A stretch of 64,000 nt of DNA from NCBI RefSeq assembly GCF_902459485.1, contig NZ_LR699119.1, positions 372,001-436,000 of the forward strand, written 5' to 3'. Both the position numbers and the translations under genes were made by a program. Below, one piece after another: positions 1 through 7,850 of the stretch. The notes under the pieces were generated by a model. It did not search any database. It was not told the DNA's origin and saw only the letters and a program-made list of their open reading frames with translations. Every line of letters begins with the position of its first letter. Position 1 is the stretch's first letter. The DNA comes from Aquicella siphonis. Its GTDB lineage: Bacteria > Pseudomonadota > Gammaproteobacteria > DSM-16500.

Positions 1-2
1 CG

Positions 3-131
3 CAAGTCATTATATCCACGAATGGCGATATCACACCTTTTACAATCTATGTGGGGAAACGCGGAAAAAAACCCCGTTATGTCATTACAGGGGATGCGGA
101 TGGTCGTGTCACCAGCAAACTATTGTCTTAA
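3..131 (+). CDS. gspH: GspH, type II secretion minor pseudopilin (3' end only)
   Basis: Only the last 42 codons are present; the gene runs off the left edge. The frame starting at base 3 is open to a TAA at 129-131 and reads as a beta-strand-rich C-terminus (GDITPFTIYVG, then YVITGDADGRVTSKLLS), which fits the end of a GspH pseudopilin. The call rests mostly on position: gspI, gspJ, gspK, gspL and gspM follow in the canonical order. The end overlaps the chosen gspI start by about 32 bases. GspH would be a minor component of the periplasmic pseudopilus that pushes substrates through the outer-membrane secretin. Confidence 0.7.
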   Translation, partial: QVIISTNGDITPFTIYVGKRGKKPRYVITGDADGRVTSKLLS

Positions 132-516
132 GGCCGCGAAACAGGCGGGCCTGACACTGATAGAAGTCCTTATTGCCCTGGCGATTGTCAGTATTGCCAT
201 GACAGCTGTTATCAAGGCGACATCACAAAACATCAATTCCACAGGATATTTGCAGAAAAAAACCATGGCGCTTTGGGTTGGGCAGCAGGTGTTGAATGAA
301 ATTCGCGCTGGCGTGCTCAAAACGGGCGGCTCATCGGGCAGTCAGAAACTGACGACGGAAATGCTGGGACAGGAGTGGTATTGGTCTACCGAAGAAGAAG
401 AGACGCCTAATCCTCGTATCAAGAAAGTCCGCGTCAAGGTTTTTGCGAATGAAGAGGATGAACAAGATGAAACTCCTATCATGACGCTGGAGAGTTTTTT
501 GTATCATGAACAATAA
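100..516 (+). CDS. gspI: GspI, type II secretion minor pseudopilin
   Basis: The protein has a short basic leader ending KQAG, then LTLIEVLIALAIVSIAM, a prepilin-peptidase (GspO/PilD) site with the conserved Glu at mature position 5 followed by the hydrophobic helix of type IV pilin-like proteins. The family's role is in the tip complex of the pseudopilus with GspJ and GspK. An upstream in-frame ATG exists at 22, but the ATG at 100 has a good AGGGG ribosome site and gives a leader of normal length (17 residues), so I prefer it. The mature part is acidic (EEEE, EDEQDE). The 3' end overlaps gspJ by 11 bases, pointing to translational coupling. Confidence 0.9.
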   Translation: MVVSPANYCLKAAKQAGLTLIEVLIALAIVSIAMTAVIKATSQNINSTGYLQKKTMALWVGQQVLNEIRAGVLKTGGSSGSQKLTTEMLGQEWYWSTEEEETPNPRIKKVRVKVFANEEDEQDETPIMTLESFLYHEQ

Positions 517-1231
517 TGCCTTGTTCCACGGTTCCCGCCGCCAAAACCGGCGCAGCCAGGGTTTTACCCTGCTGGAAATACTGATCGCGCTGTTTATATT
601 CACCATCCTCTCTGTCATTCTGGTGGCAGCGCTTCGCAGCGTCATTAATTCACAGTCACGTACGGAAGCAAAAGCCGAACGTTTACGTAATCTTCAGGTC
701 GCCTTGCTCATTTTTTCGCGCGATGTGGCACAATCCGTGGACCGACCAATTCTGAATGCTTCAGGCAAGGAAGAAGGAGCTTTTGTGGGAAATCCGCGGG
801 GATTTTCATTTACCCATGCCGGTTTTGCGAATCCGACCGGCGTACCGGCACGCAGTGCCTTGCAGCGCACGGGATATGTCTTTCGTGACGAGGGCTTGTT
901 CCGTTTGACCTGGCCGGTACTGGATCAGGCTCCGGAAACCCGGACCGGGGTGAGACGTTTATTGTCCGGCGTTCAGGGTGCGCGCTTTCAATATCTCGAT
1001 GCAGAGGGAAAGTTTCAGGATAACTGGCCGCTTGATGGAGGGGACGCTCTTCAGCCGTTACCGCGCGGAGTAAGAATTTATCTCAACCTGGCGGATTGGG
1101 GGGAGATGACCCAGTTTTATATGATACCCGCGCAGGGAAATCAGAATCCTCAGCCGGCCGGCAAACCCGCCGGCGCGTCTTCGACGGACAGCCGGCCTTC
1201 TGGCGGAAAACAGGAGGGCAGGGATTCATGA
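506..1231 (+). CDS. gspJ: GspJ, type II secretion minor pseudopilin
   Basis: A 241-residue protein with a prepilin leader (basic residues then SQG) and cleavage before FTLLEILIALFIFTILSVIL, with Glu5 conserved. Length and the order gspI-gspJ-gspK match GspJ. Its C-terminus is a Pro/Gly/Ser-rich tail of about 30 residues (from around NPQPAGKPAG) that looks disordered. It overlaps gspI by 11 bases and its stop overlaps the gspK start (ATGA). In the family it forms the pseudopilus tip with GspI and GspK in the periplasm. Confidence 0.93.
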   Translation: MNNNALFHGSRRQNRRSQGFTLLEILIALFIFTILSVILVAALRSVINSQSRTEAKAERLRNLQVALLIFSRDVAQSVDRPILNASGKEEGAFVGNPRGFSFTHAGFANPTGVPARSALQRTGYVFRDEGLFRLTWPVLDQAPETRTGVRRLLSGVQGARFQYLDAEGKFQDNWPLDGGDALQPLPRGVRIYLNLADWGEMTQFYMIPAQGNQNPQPAGKPAGASSTDSRPSGGKQEGRDS

Positions 1232-2175
1232 GACGATTGACACTGCCGGGATTGAAAAGCCAGCGGGGAGTGGTCATTGTCGTTGCTCTGTTTTTTGTGG
1301 CGCTGGTTGCCACCATGGCTTATCTCATGATGGCGCGGCTGGAACGAGATACGCGGCGCACCAGCCTGTTATTGCGCAATGCGCAGGCCGAGCTGCTGGC
1401 CCAGGGATCCATTGACTGGGCAAAAGAACAATTACGGGATAATCTGGTTCGTCAAAAACCGAACAAGCCTGTTGATGTGATGCCGGCGCGCTCACCCGTC
1501 AATCAGGTTAACGGCTATGCCATTTCCAGCGTCATTTACGATATGCAGTCACGTTTCAATCTCAATAATCTCGCCAGCCCGGATGCACAGGCGGATTTCA
1601 AGCGGCTGATCCAGATTGTGGCGCCGGAAGTGACAGAGCAGCAGGCGCAGGCGATAGTGCTGGGTGTTGTGGACTGGATCACTCCGGGCCAGCAGCAAAA
1701 TGAATTCGAAAAATATTATCTCAGCGTGTCTCCTCCGTACCGCGCCGCGCATCGTGCGATGGAAAGCGCGAGTGAATTGCAGCTGGTCAAAGGGATGTCG
1801 CCGGCGTTATATGCCAGATTAAAACCTTTTATCACGGCCTTGCCAAATACGACCCAGATCAATATCCAGACCGCGCCGCCTCAGGTCATGGCGGCAATGA
1901 GCCCTAAAATGACGCTGGAAACAGGCAAGGCTGTAGACAAAATCCGCGCGGAAACGGTTATTCCTAATGTGCAGGCATTTTTATCCCTGGATTTGGTGAA
2001 AAACCATGATATGCCCGCGGAAAAAATCACGACGCTCAGTGAATATTTTCTGGTGGAAACCGAGGTTGCCATAGAGAAGCAGCATGTTGTGCTTTATACT
2101 CTTATGAATCGTTCGGGAAATGACGGCAAGAGTCCTGTCAAAATCATCTGGCAAAGCAAAAGTGTGCCCGGTTAA
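1228..2175 (+). CDS. gspK: GspK, type II secretion pseudopilus tip protein
   Basis: A 315-residue protein starting at the ATG that overlaps the gspJ stop (ATGA at 1228-1231). The open frame extends further upstream to 1096, but only this start gives the pilin-like N-terminus: a basic leader, RG, then VVIVVALFFVALVATMAYLMMARLERDTRR. As is usual for GspK, the residue after the leader lacks Glu5. The segment MQSRFNLNNLA followed by the helical insertion domain (about residues 110-230) fits the family. GspK caps the pseudopilus tip complex with GspI and GspJ. Confidence 0.93.
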   Translation: MRRLTLPGLKSQRGVVIVVALFFVALVATMAYLMMARLERDTRRTSLLLRNAQAELLAQGSIDWAKEQLRDNLVRQKPNKPVDVMPARSPVNQVNGYAISSVIYDMQSRFNLNNLASPDAQADFKRLIQIVAPEVTEQQAQAIVLGVVDWITPGQQQNEFEKYYLSVSPPYRAAHRAMESASELQLVKGMSPALYARLKPFITALPNTTQINIQTAPPQVMAAMSPKMTLETGKAVDKIRAETVIPNVQAFLSLDLVKNHDMPAEKITTLSEYFLVETEVAIEKQHVVLYTLMNRSGNDGKSPVKIIWQSKSVPG

Positions 2176-2198
2176 CTTTACGGAAGGATTGATTGGGA

Positions 2199-3404
2199 AT
2201 GCAAGATAAGCTCATCCTCTATTTACATGCGCATGACACGGCTCATCCCGGCTGGGTCGTTCTGGATGCGAATCAGTCAGTGGCGCAGTGCATTCACCAT
2301 GGCGAAGCGCAGGCATTGTCCGAACTGTCCATCGGCAAGAAAGTGACGGTTGTTGTGCCCGCGGAAGATATTCTGCTCACTGAGGTCAGGCTGCCGAAAA
2401 TGAGTCATGCCAGGCTCATGCAGGCACTGCCTTACGCGCTGGAAGACCGGCTGATCAGCGATGTCGATTCCCTGCATTTCGCTACCGGCGCAAACAAGGC
2501 TGACGGGGCCTTGTCGGTCGCTGTCGCTGGGAAACAAAAGATGCGGGAATGGATGGCGCTGCTGGAGTCCTGGAATGTGCAGGCCGATGAGATGATCCCG
2601 TTAACACTGGCGTTGCCGCTGGAAGAGAACACCTGGCAGATTGTGATAACAGAAACGGCCGCTGTGCGTACGGGTTTAAATCAGGGGTTTGCCTGTGATA
2701 TTCAAAACCTGCAGGAATTGCTGGAGATCGCCCTCGCGGACGCAGTGAATATTCCCAAATGCCTGCGCATACATCAATATTCACAAAATCCTGTCGCACT
2801 GTCCCTGACGATGCCGGTTGAAATAATCTCAAGTCAGCTGATGACGGAACAGTGGCCGGTTGATCTGGCGCGCAACCTGGTGAATGATTTGCCTTTCAAT
2901 TTGCTGCAAGGCGAGTTTAAAAGCAAAAAATCCCGTCTTCCACACATGCAAAGAATCTGGAAGCTGACATTTTATCTTGGTCTTGCGTGGGTTTTTTTAC
3001 TGTTTCTTTATCCCACTGTTTCCTACTGGATCCTGGGGCAGAGAGTCAGGGAAATTGATAGTCAGATAGAAAAAATCTATAAACACAATTTTCCTTTATC
3101 TAGCAGTCTTGTCGCGCCCAGGTTACGCATGGAAGAAAAATTACAACAACTCACGTCTTCAGCGAGCGATAACAAATTGCTGTTATGGATTGATTATCTG
3201 GGCAAGGGAGTATTGGAAACGCCCAGCATTCAGCTAAAACGGCTGGATTATCAGACGAATCAGATTACCGTCGATTTAACGGCGCCTTCATCAGATGATT
3301 TTGCCCGGTTCACTGAATTCCTGACCCGACAAGGTTTGCGGGTCAAACAGCAGAGCGCGAACCTGACCGGCTCGCGGATTAACGCGGTCATTATTGTGGA
3401 TTAG
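2199..3404 (+). CDS. gspL: GspL, type II secretion inner-membrane assembly protein
   Basis: About 400 residues. The N-terminal part is an actin-like cytoplasmic domain (LILYLHAHD, then VVVPAEDILLTEVRLPKMSHARLMQALPYALEDRL, given here as separate motifs VVVPAEDILL, PKMSHARLMQ and ALEDRL). It is followed by a single membrane helix near residue 265 (FYLGLAWVFLLFLYP) and a periplasmic ferredoxin-like region. This matches GspL, which links the ATPase GspE to GspM and the pseudopilus. A TTG at 2193 is in frame; GGAAGG at 2182-2187 lies 5 bases before TTG and 11 before the ATG, so either start is possible. Confidence 0.93.
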   Translation: MQDKLILYLHAHDTAHPGWVVLDANQSVAQCIHHGEAQALSELSIGKKVTVVVPAEDILLTEVRLPKMSHARLMQALPYALEDRLISDVDSLHFATGANKADGALSVAVAGKQKMREWMALLESWNVQADEMIPLTLALPLEENTWQIVITETAAVRTGLNQGFACDIQNLQELLEIALADAVNIPKCLRIHQYSQNPVALSLTMPVEIISSQLMTEQWPVDLARNLVNDLPFNLLQGEFKSKKSRLPHMQRIWKLTFYLGLAWVFLLFLYPTVSYWILGQRVREIDSQIEKIYKHNFPLSSSLVAPRLRMEEKLQQLTSSASDNKLLLWIDYLGKGVLETPSIQLKRLDYQTNQITVDLTAPSSDDFARFTEFLTRQGLRVKQQSANLTGSRINAVIIVD

Positions 3405-3436
3405 CAGATATCCGGATCACTCGATAAGAGGCAGGC

Positions 3437-3946
3437 ATGAAAGAGTTTTGGATGAAAGCAAAAGAATGGTGGATGAGTCTTGCCGCGCGCGAGCGTCAGG
3501 CGATGACAGCGGCGGGTGCCCTGCTGGTCTTGTTTATTATTTATCAATGGATATGGTCGCCGTATCTGGAATATGTCAATCAGCTGCGCAAACGTATTGC
3601 CAGCGATCAGGAAACTCTTGTCTGGATGCAGGCGGCGGACCAGGAAATCCAGAAAATTGAAAGTCAGTCTAAGGGCAAGGCAAAATCGTCATCGCCTGTG
3701 GCTTTGTTGAGTCAGATACAAAAGCAAATCAATCAGGCGGGTCTGGACCAGTCTCTTTCGCAGCTTAAACAGGCTTCCAATGATTCCATCGAAGTGCATT
3801 TTCAAAAAGTGGATTTCGAAAAGCTGATGACGTTACTGGTCAAGATCCTGAAGGAACAGAGTGTATCGGTAACGCAATTTTCCGTGACAGCTTCAGACGA
3901 AACAACCGGCATTGTAAACGCAGACATGATTATCAAACTGTCCTGA
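3437..3946 (+). CDS. gspM: GspM, type II secretion inner-membrane protein
   Basis: A 169-residue protein with a short cytoplasmic N-terminus (MSLAARERQAM), one membrane helix (AAGALLVLFIIYQWIWSP), then a coiled-coil linker and a small periplasmic domain. The motif W-x-x-L-x-x-R-E-R is typical of GspM just before the helix. It follows gspL by 32 bases with a GAGGCAGG ribosome site. GspM binds GspL and helps position the assembly platform. No gspN follows; the next gene is an amidase. Confidence 0.92.
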   Translation: MKEFWMKAKEWWMSLAARERQAMTAAGALLVLFIIYQWIWSPYLEYVNQLRKRIASDQETLVWMQAADQEIQKIESQSKGKAKSSSPVALLSQIQKQINQAGLDQSLSQLKQASNDSIEVHFQKVDFEKLMTLLVKILKEQSVSVTQFSVTASDETTGIVNADMIIKLS

Positions 3947-3986
3947 CCCGCAAAATGAATTTGGCGTCATCGGAACGGGAGCTTGC

Positions 3987-4826
3987 ATGACAACCGTAGC
4001 GGCTGTTCAAATGTGTTCTACATCTGACGTGGAAGAGAATCTGGCAGCCGCGGCCGGCCTGATTGCTTCCGCGGCCAGGCAGGGTGCGAGGCTGATTGTG
4101 CTGCCTGAAAATTTCGCCGTCATGGGGGTGGACGATGACGAGCGCTGCAGGCAAAAGGAAGTTTTTGGCGCTGGCAAAATACAGGATTTTTTATCTGCCC
4201 AGTCACAAAAGCATCACGTCTGGATCGTGGGCGGAACGATTCCGATGGCATGCCAGGACGAAGCAAAAGTGCGGGCGGCCTCCCTGCTTTTCAATGAGGC
4301 GGGAGAATGTGTCGCGCGTTATGACAAGATTCATCTGTTTGATGTGGTTATTTCCGACCACGAATCATACAAGGAATCTGACGGTATTCAGCCCGGCAGC
4401 AAGATCGTGGTGGCGGAAACGCCAATAGGCAAAATCGGGATGGCGGTATGTTATGACATTCGCTTTCCGGAATTGTTCCGATGCATGGCGAATGCGGGCG
4501 CTGAAATCCTTGTTTTGCCGTCCGCGTTCACGGTGAAGACTGGCGAGGCGCACTGGGAAGTCTTGACACGCAGCCGTGCGATAGAAAATTTCTGTTATGT
4601 GATAGGCGCGGGACAGGGCGGCACGCATGGTAATGGGCGGCGTACCTACGGTCACAGCCTGATTATTCACCCTTGGGGCCGCAAGCTCGCTGAGCTTACA
4701 GGCGAGGGGGCCGGCGTCATCTGTGCGGACTTGAATCCGGATGAGCTGGCTGAAATCAGGAAATCCATACCGGTCGCTCAACACCAGCGTATTTTTTTCA
4801 ACATCAATGGATTGAATGAAAAATAA
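3987..4826 (+). CDS. Carbon-nitrogen hydrolase (nitrilase superfamily, Nit1/NitA-like amidase)
   Basis: A 279-residue cytoplasmic enzyme with the full nitrilase triad: Glu41 (LPENF), Lys114 (YDKIHLF) and Cys155 (VCYDIRFPE). The sequence YDKIHLFDV and the ending around NPDELAEIRKSIPV place it with the Nit1/YbeM group, whose known activity is deaminated glutathione amidase (metabolite repair); that substrate is inferred. It sits 40 bases after gspM with a CGGGAG ribosome site, so it may be co-transcribed with the gsp genes. The glutathione genes gshA and gshB lie about 5 kb downstream, consistent with but not proof of a glutathione-repair role. Confidence 0.88.
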   Translation: MTTVAAVQMCSTSDVEENLAAAAGLIASAARQGARLIVLPENFAVMGVDDDERCRQKEVFGAGKIQDFLSAQSQKHHVWIVGGTIPMACQDEAKVRAASLLFNEAGECVARYDKIHLFDVVISDHESYKESDGIQPGSKIVVAETPIGKIGMAVCYDIRFPELFRCMANAGAEILVLPSAFTVKTGEAHWEVLTRSRAIENFCYVIGAGQGGTHGNGRRTYGHSLIIHPWGRKLAELTGEGAGVICADLNPDELAEIRKSIPVAQHQRIFFNINGLNEK

Positions 4827-4959
4827 ATTGTGACGCCGTCTCTCTGGTCTTTCCTGGTTATTATCCGTTGGCAGCAAGGCGGTTTTTTTCGAGAGCGTTC
4901 ATTGATCATTCTCGTTTTTCCAGGAATTCTGGTTCGCGAGGAACATTCCTCAGAGCTGG

Positions 4960-5313
4960 CTACCCGGTTTTTTTCCAAGGGCTGGGACGGTTTGATTTTT
5001 TGCTGACTTCAATCATTTCAAGCGCTTTGATGGCGGGAGGATAGCCTTTGCTGGCGGAACGCATGATCCAGAAGTGACCGACATCCGTATCCTGCGCAAC
5101 TCCCAGGCCGTAATAATACATGTAGCCTACGGCATATTGTGCTTCAGCGTTGCCATCGCAGGCGATAGGCAGCAACTCATGCATGGCGCGTTTGTAATAT
5201 CCTTGTTCAAAATAGCGCTTTCCCTGGTTCAGCTCAGACTGGACCCGTGGTGATGTCGTCGCGCAGGCGAGCAGGGAAAAACAGGTCAGACAGATAATGA
5301 TGATTCTAGTCAT
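4960..5313 (-). CDS. Sel1-repeat lipoprotein
   Basis: A 117-residue protein with a signal peptide and lipobox (LTCFSLLACATT, lipidated Cys expected). The mature part has two Sel1-like helical repeats (RYFEQGYYKRAMHELLPIA; AEAQYAVGYMYYYGLGV; HFWIMRSASKGYPPAI). The frame is open upstream to 5427, but the ATG at 5313 gives the signal peptide and overlaps the gspC stop by 8 bases, so the two genes are probably coupled. Sel1 proteins are protein-binding adaptors; a role as a type II secretion accessory is only suggested by position. Confidence 0.85.
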   Translation of the reverse strand: MTRIIIICLTCFSLLACATTSPRVQSELNQGKRYFEQGYYKRAMHELLPIACDGNAEAQYAVGYMYYYGLGVAQDTDVGHFWIMRSASKGYPPAIKALEMIEVSKKSNRPSPWKKTG

Positions 5314-5833
5314 GCAGTGTACGCTCCACGATTTGCCTTGGCTTGAATTGCAAGCGTTCGCGCGGCAAAGGCAGTTTTTCGAAATGACCATTGTTCTCAA
5401 GCACAATGGCATCAGCGGTAATTTCATAGATTTTCACACCGTAAGGCAATTTATCGCCGACCTGGAAAATTTTGCTGGGTTGACCAGCTATGGAAATATA
5501 GGCCTTGGATACCTGTCCGGCGCGGCTGTTGTCGACTTTGACAATGCCTGTGACTTGCAGCTGCAAGTTGGTAATGGGCATGTCGCCCAGTTTGGTTAGG
5601 GATTTTCCAAACAGATGATCTCCGGGCGGCGCGGCTGCGAGTTCTGAGGAAGAAGTGCTTTTTACGATGACCGGCGCTTTGGTCGGATGTCCTCGGGTCA
5701 ATAACCAGTCATCGCGCCATTGCAGCGCGGAATAAATGAAAGTAATACCTGTCAGCGCGGCAACTGTCAAACATAAGCCCAGCGCGGCTTTTTGGGAATG
5801 GCTAAAATTTAGGAGTGATTCATTCAAATTCAT
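5306..5833 (-). CDS. gspC: GspC, type II secretion inner-membrane/secretin-coupling protein (short form)
   Basis: A 175-residue protein with a short cytoplasmic N-terminus, a membrane helix near residues 15-37, a variable linker, then the HR domain (DHLFGKSLTKLGDMPITNLQLQVTGIV; key motifs HLFG, TNLQLQVTGIV, YISIAG, VGDKLP). The HR domain binds the secretin GspD. A PDZ or coiled-coil C-terminal domain found in many GspC proteins is missing, as in the compact Legionella-type forms. It lies on the strand opposite to gspH-M, separated by the amidase and the Sel1 gene, and is followed by the Sel1 gene with an 8-base overlap. Confidence 0.87.
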   Translation of the reverse strand: MNLNESLLNFSHSQKAALGLCLTVAALTGITFIYSALQWRDDWLLTRGHPTKAPVIVKSTSSSELAAAPPGDHLFGKSLTKLGDMPITNLQLQVTGIVKVDNSRAGQVSKAYISIAGQPSKIFQVGDKLPYGVKIYEITADAIVLENNGHFEKLPLPRERLQFKPRQIVERTLHD

Positions 5834-6082
5834 TCGTCATGCTACCCATGGGCCGGGGGTTGATCCAAGGTCTGCCGTCATACTCTCTCGGCGAACGGTA
5901 TGGCTGTATCATCATAATTGGAATATTATAACTTAATTGGAGGGATTATCATCTCTCGCCGGTAAAAATGAACACCGCGATTCTTACTCCAACGCAGCCA
6001 GGCGAAGCGACTCCGGATAATATTTTTATGAATCAGACTGGTAAGACAGGCAATGAACAGGGAATAACCAGGGAGGACAAAC

Positions 6083-6544
6083 GTGAGCTATATTGACAGG
6101 AATTTGCTGCCTGATGAAAAAATCTTGTTTCGCACGAAAAAACATCTGATTATTTTCTTTTATCCGCTGGTGCTGGCGATACTTGGCATCTATGCCTATG
6201 ACTATATGCGAAATAACGAAATACTTCAGCATGTCGCCTGGGCTCCCAGCCTGATTATCCTGATTTTCTGGGGCTATGTTGGTCTGGAGTACATGACATC
6301 CGAGTTCGCGGTCACCAACAAGCGCGTCATGATGCGGGAAGGTTTTTTTTATCGCCACGCCAATGAAATGCGCATCAATACCATTTTCCAGGTCAATGTG
6401 GATCAAAGCCTGCTGGGACAGATGCTGGATTACGGCATGGTTTCCATCAATGCATTTGGTGCTTTTGATGCCTACTCCATGATCGCACATCCTTACACCT
6501 TTCAGAAAGCAGTCAACGAACAGCTGGATAAACTTGTCCGCTGA
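6083..6544 (+). CDS. Membrane protein with bacterial PH-like domain (YdbS/bPH2 type)
   Basis: A 153-residue protein. The start SYIDRNLLPDEKILFRTKKH is typical of bPH2 proteins, followed by two membrane helices (about residues 24-42 and 55-72). The cytoplasmic PH-like fold contains the hallmark SEFAVTNKRVMMREG and DQSLLGQMLDYG. Such proteins have no well-defined activity. It has a GGGAGGA ribosome site. It stands alone between divergent gspC and the hemE promoter. Confidence 0.85.
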   Translation: MSYIDRNLLPDEKILFRTKKHLIIFFYPLVLAILGIYAYDYMRNNEILQHVAWAPSLIILIFWGYVGLEYMTSEFAVTNKRVMMREGFFYRHANEMRINTIFQVNVDQSLLGQMLDYGMVSINAFGAFDAYSMIAHPYTFQKAVNEQLDKLVR

Positions 6545-6622
6545 GTCAGGTCTGGCTTGAACCCATGAAAATTACGGGTGACGGGCAAGCGGTTAGGGGG
6601 TGTTTGGCGGCATAAAATTAAG

Positions 6623-6651
6623 TTCACTTAGCCGCGGGCAGATCGTATAAT
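6623..6651 (+). promoter_or_regulatory. Candidate sigma-70 promoter for hemE
   Basis: TTCACT at 6623-6628 and a perfect TATAAT at 6646-6651, separated by 17 bases, lie about 110 bases before the hemE start. The -35 is only a partial match; the -10 and spacing are good. Confidence 0.5.
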
Positions 6652-6763
6652 GCTTTGGCGATAGAAGTGTGAACCTATTATTCAGCGAATAAACATAATT
6701 CAATGCTGTTTGCCTCCATATGATCTTGGTCTTTACAATACTTAAGCTTGGGAATGGTACTTC

Positions 6764-7840
6764 ATGAACCAACTGCAAAACGACCGCTTTTTAAAAGCTG
6801 CCTTGCGCGAGCCGGTGGACAGGACGCCTGTCTGGATCATGCGTCAGGCGGGGCGTTATCTGCCTGAATACCGCAAAACGCGCGAACGGGCGGGAAGTTT
6901 CATGCGGTTATGCAAAACTCCTGAGCTGGCCTGCGAGGTGACTTTGCAGCCGCTGCAACGCTATGCGCTGGATGCAGCCATTATTTTCTCCGATATTCTG
7001 ACCATACCCGATGCCATGGGATTGGGGCTTGAGTTTGTGGAAGGAGAAGGCCCGCGGTTTTTGCACCCGCTAAGCCACGAAAAAGATATCCTGCGGCTTG
7101 CGGTTCCCGATCTTTCCGGTCTGTCTTATGTTTATGACGCCATCAGACTGGTCCAGCATGAGCTGGCTGGAAAAGTACCTCTTATCGGATTTTGCGGCAG
7201 TCCCTGGACATTGGCAGCGTACATGGTAGAGGGGCAGTCACGAACCGGTTTTCCCCGCTTATTAAAAATGCTGGAAGAAGCCCCCATTTTACTGCATAGC
7301 CTGTTGGACATACTCGCGCAAGCGGTTTGCGCGCACTTGAATGCCCAGATCCAGGCGGGTGTACAAGCGGTCATGATATTCGATACCTGGGGCGGCATGC
7401 TGGAGACCGGAAATTACGAGGAATTTTCACTCTATTACGTAAAACAGGTCACTGCGGAGCTTTTGCGTCACTATAATAATAGAAAGGTTCCCGTTATTTT
7501 ATTTACCAAGGGGGGGAGCCGCTGGCTGGAGCAAATAGCCCGGTCCGGATGTGATGTGATAGGTGTGGATTGGGAAATATCGTTAAATGAAGCGCGCTTG
7601 CGAGTAGGCAATGGGGTTGCCTTGCAGGGCAACCTGAATCCAGCCTGCCTGCGGGAACCGCCTGAAGTCATTCGTGAAGAAGCCGCGCGTGTTCTGGCCT
7701 CCTATGGCCGTGGATCAGGCCATGTTTTCAATCTGGGCCATGGGATAACCCCCGATGTGCCGCCGGATCATGTTAAAGTACTCGTGGATGCGGTGCATGA
7801 ATTCAGCAGGGCGTACCACGTTCCGGGCGACAGTCAATGA
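6764..7840 (+). CDS. hemE: Uroporphyrinogen decarboxylase
   Basis: A 358-residue enzyme that removes four carboxyl groups from uroporphyrinogen III to give coproporphyrinogen III in heme synthesis. Hallmarks are the N-terminal [17 protein letters not shown], the region [15 protein letters not shown] (catalytic Asp), [14 protein letters not shown], and near the C-terminus [14 protein letters not shown]. Length is normal. dsbD follows after 10 bases and is probably in the same transcript; heme supply and DsbD both serve cytochrome maturation, a plausible but inferred link. Confidence 0.97.
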   Translation: MNQLQNDRFLKAALREPVDRTPVWIMRQAGRYLPEYRKTRERAGSFMRLCKTPELACEVTLQPLQRYALDAAIIFSDILTIPDAMGLGLEFVEGEGPRFLHPLSHEKDILRLAVPDLSGLSYVYDAIRLVQHELAGKVPLIGFCGSPWTLAAYMVEGQSRTGFPRLLKMLEEAPILLHSLLDILAQAVCAHLNAQIQAGVQAVMIFDTWGGMLETGNYEEFSLYYVKQVTAELLRHYNNRKVPVILFTKGGSRWLEQIARSGCDVIGVDWEISLNEARLRVGNGVALQGNLNPACLREPPEVIREEAARVLASYGRGSGHVFNLGHGITPDVPPDHVKVLVDAVHEFSRAYHVPGDSQ

Positions 7841-7850
7841 AAGGTGGATT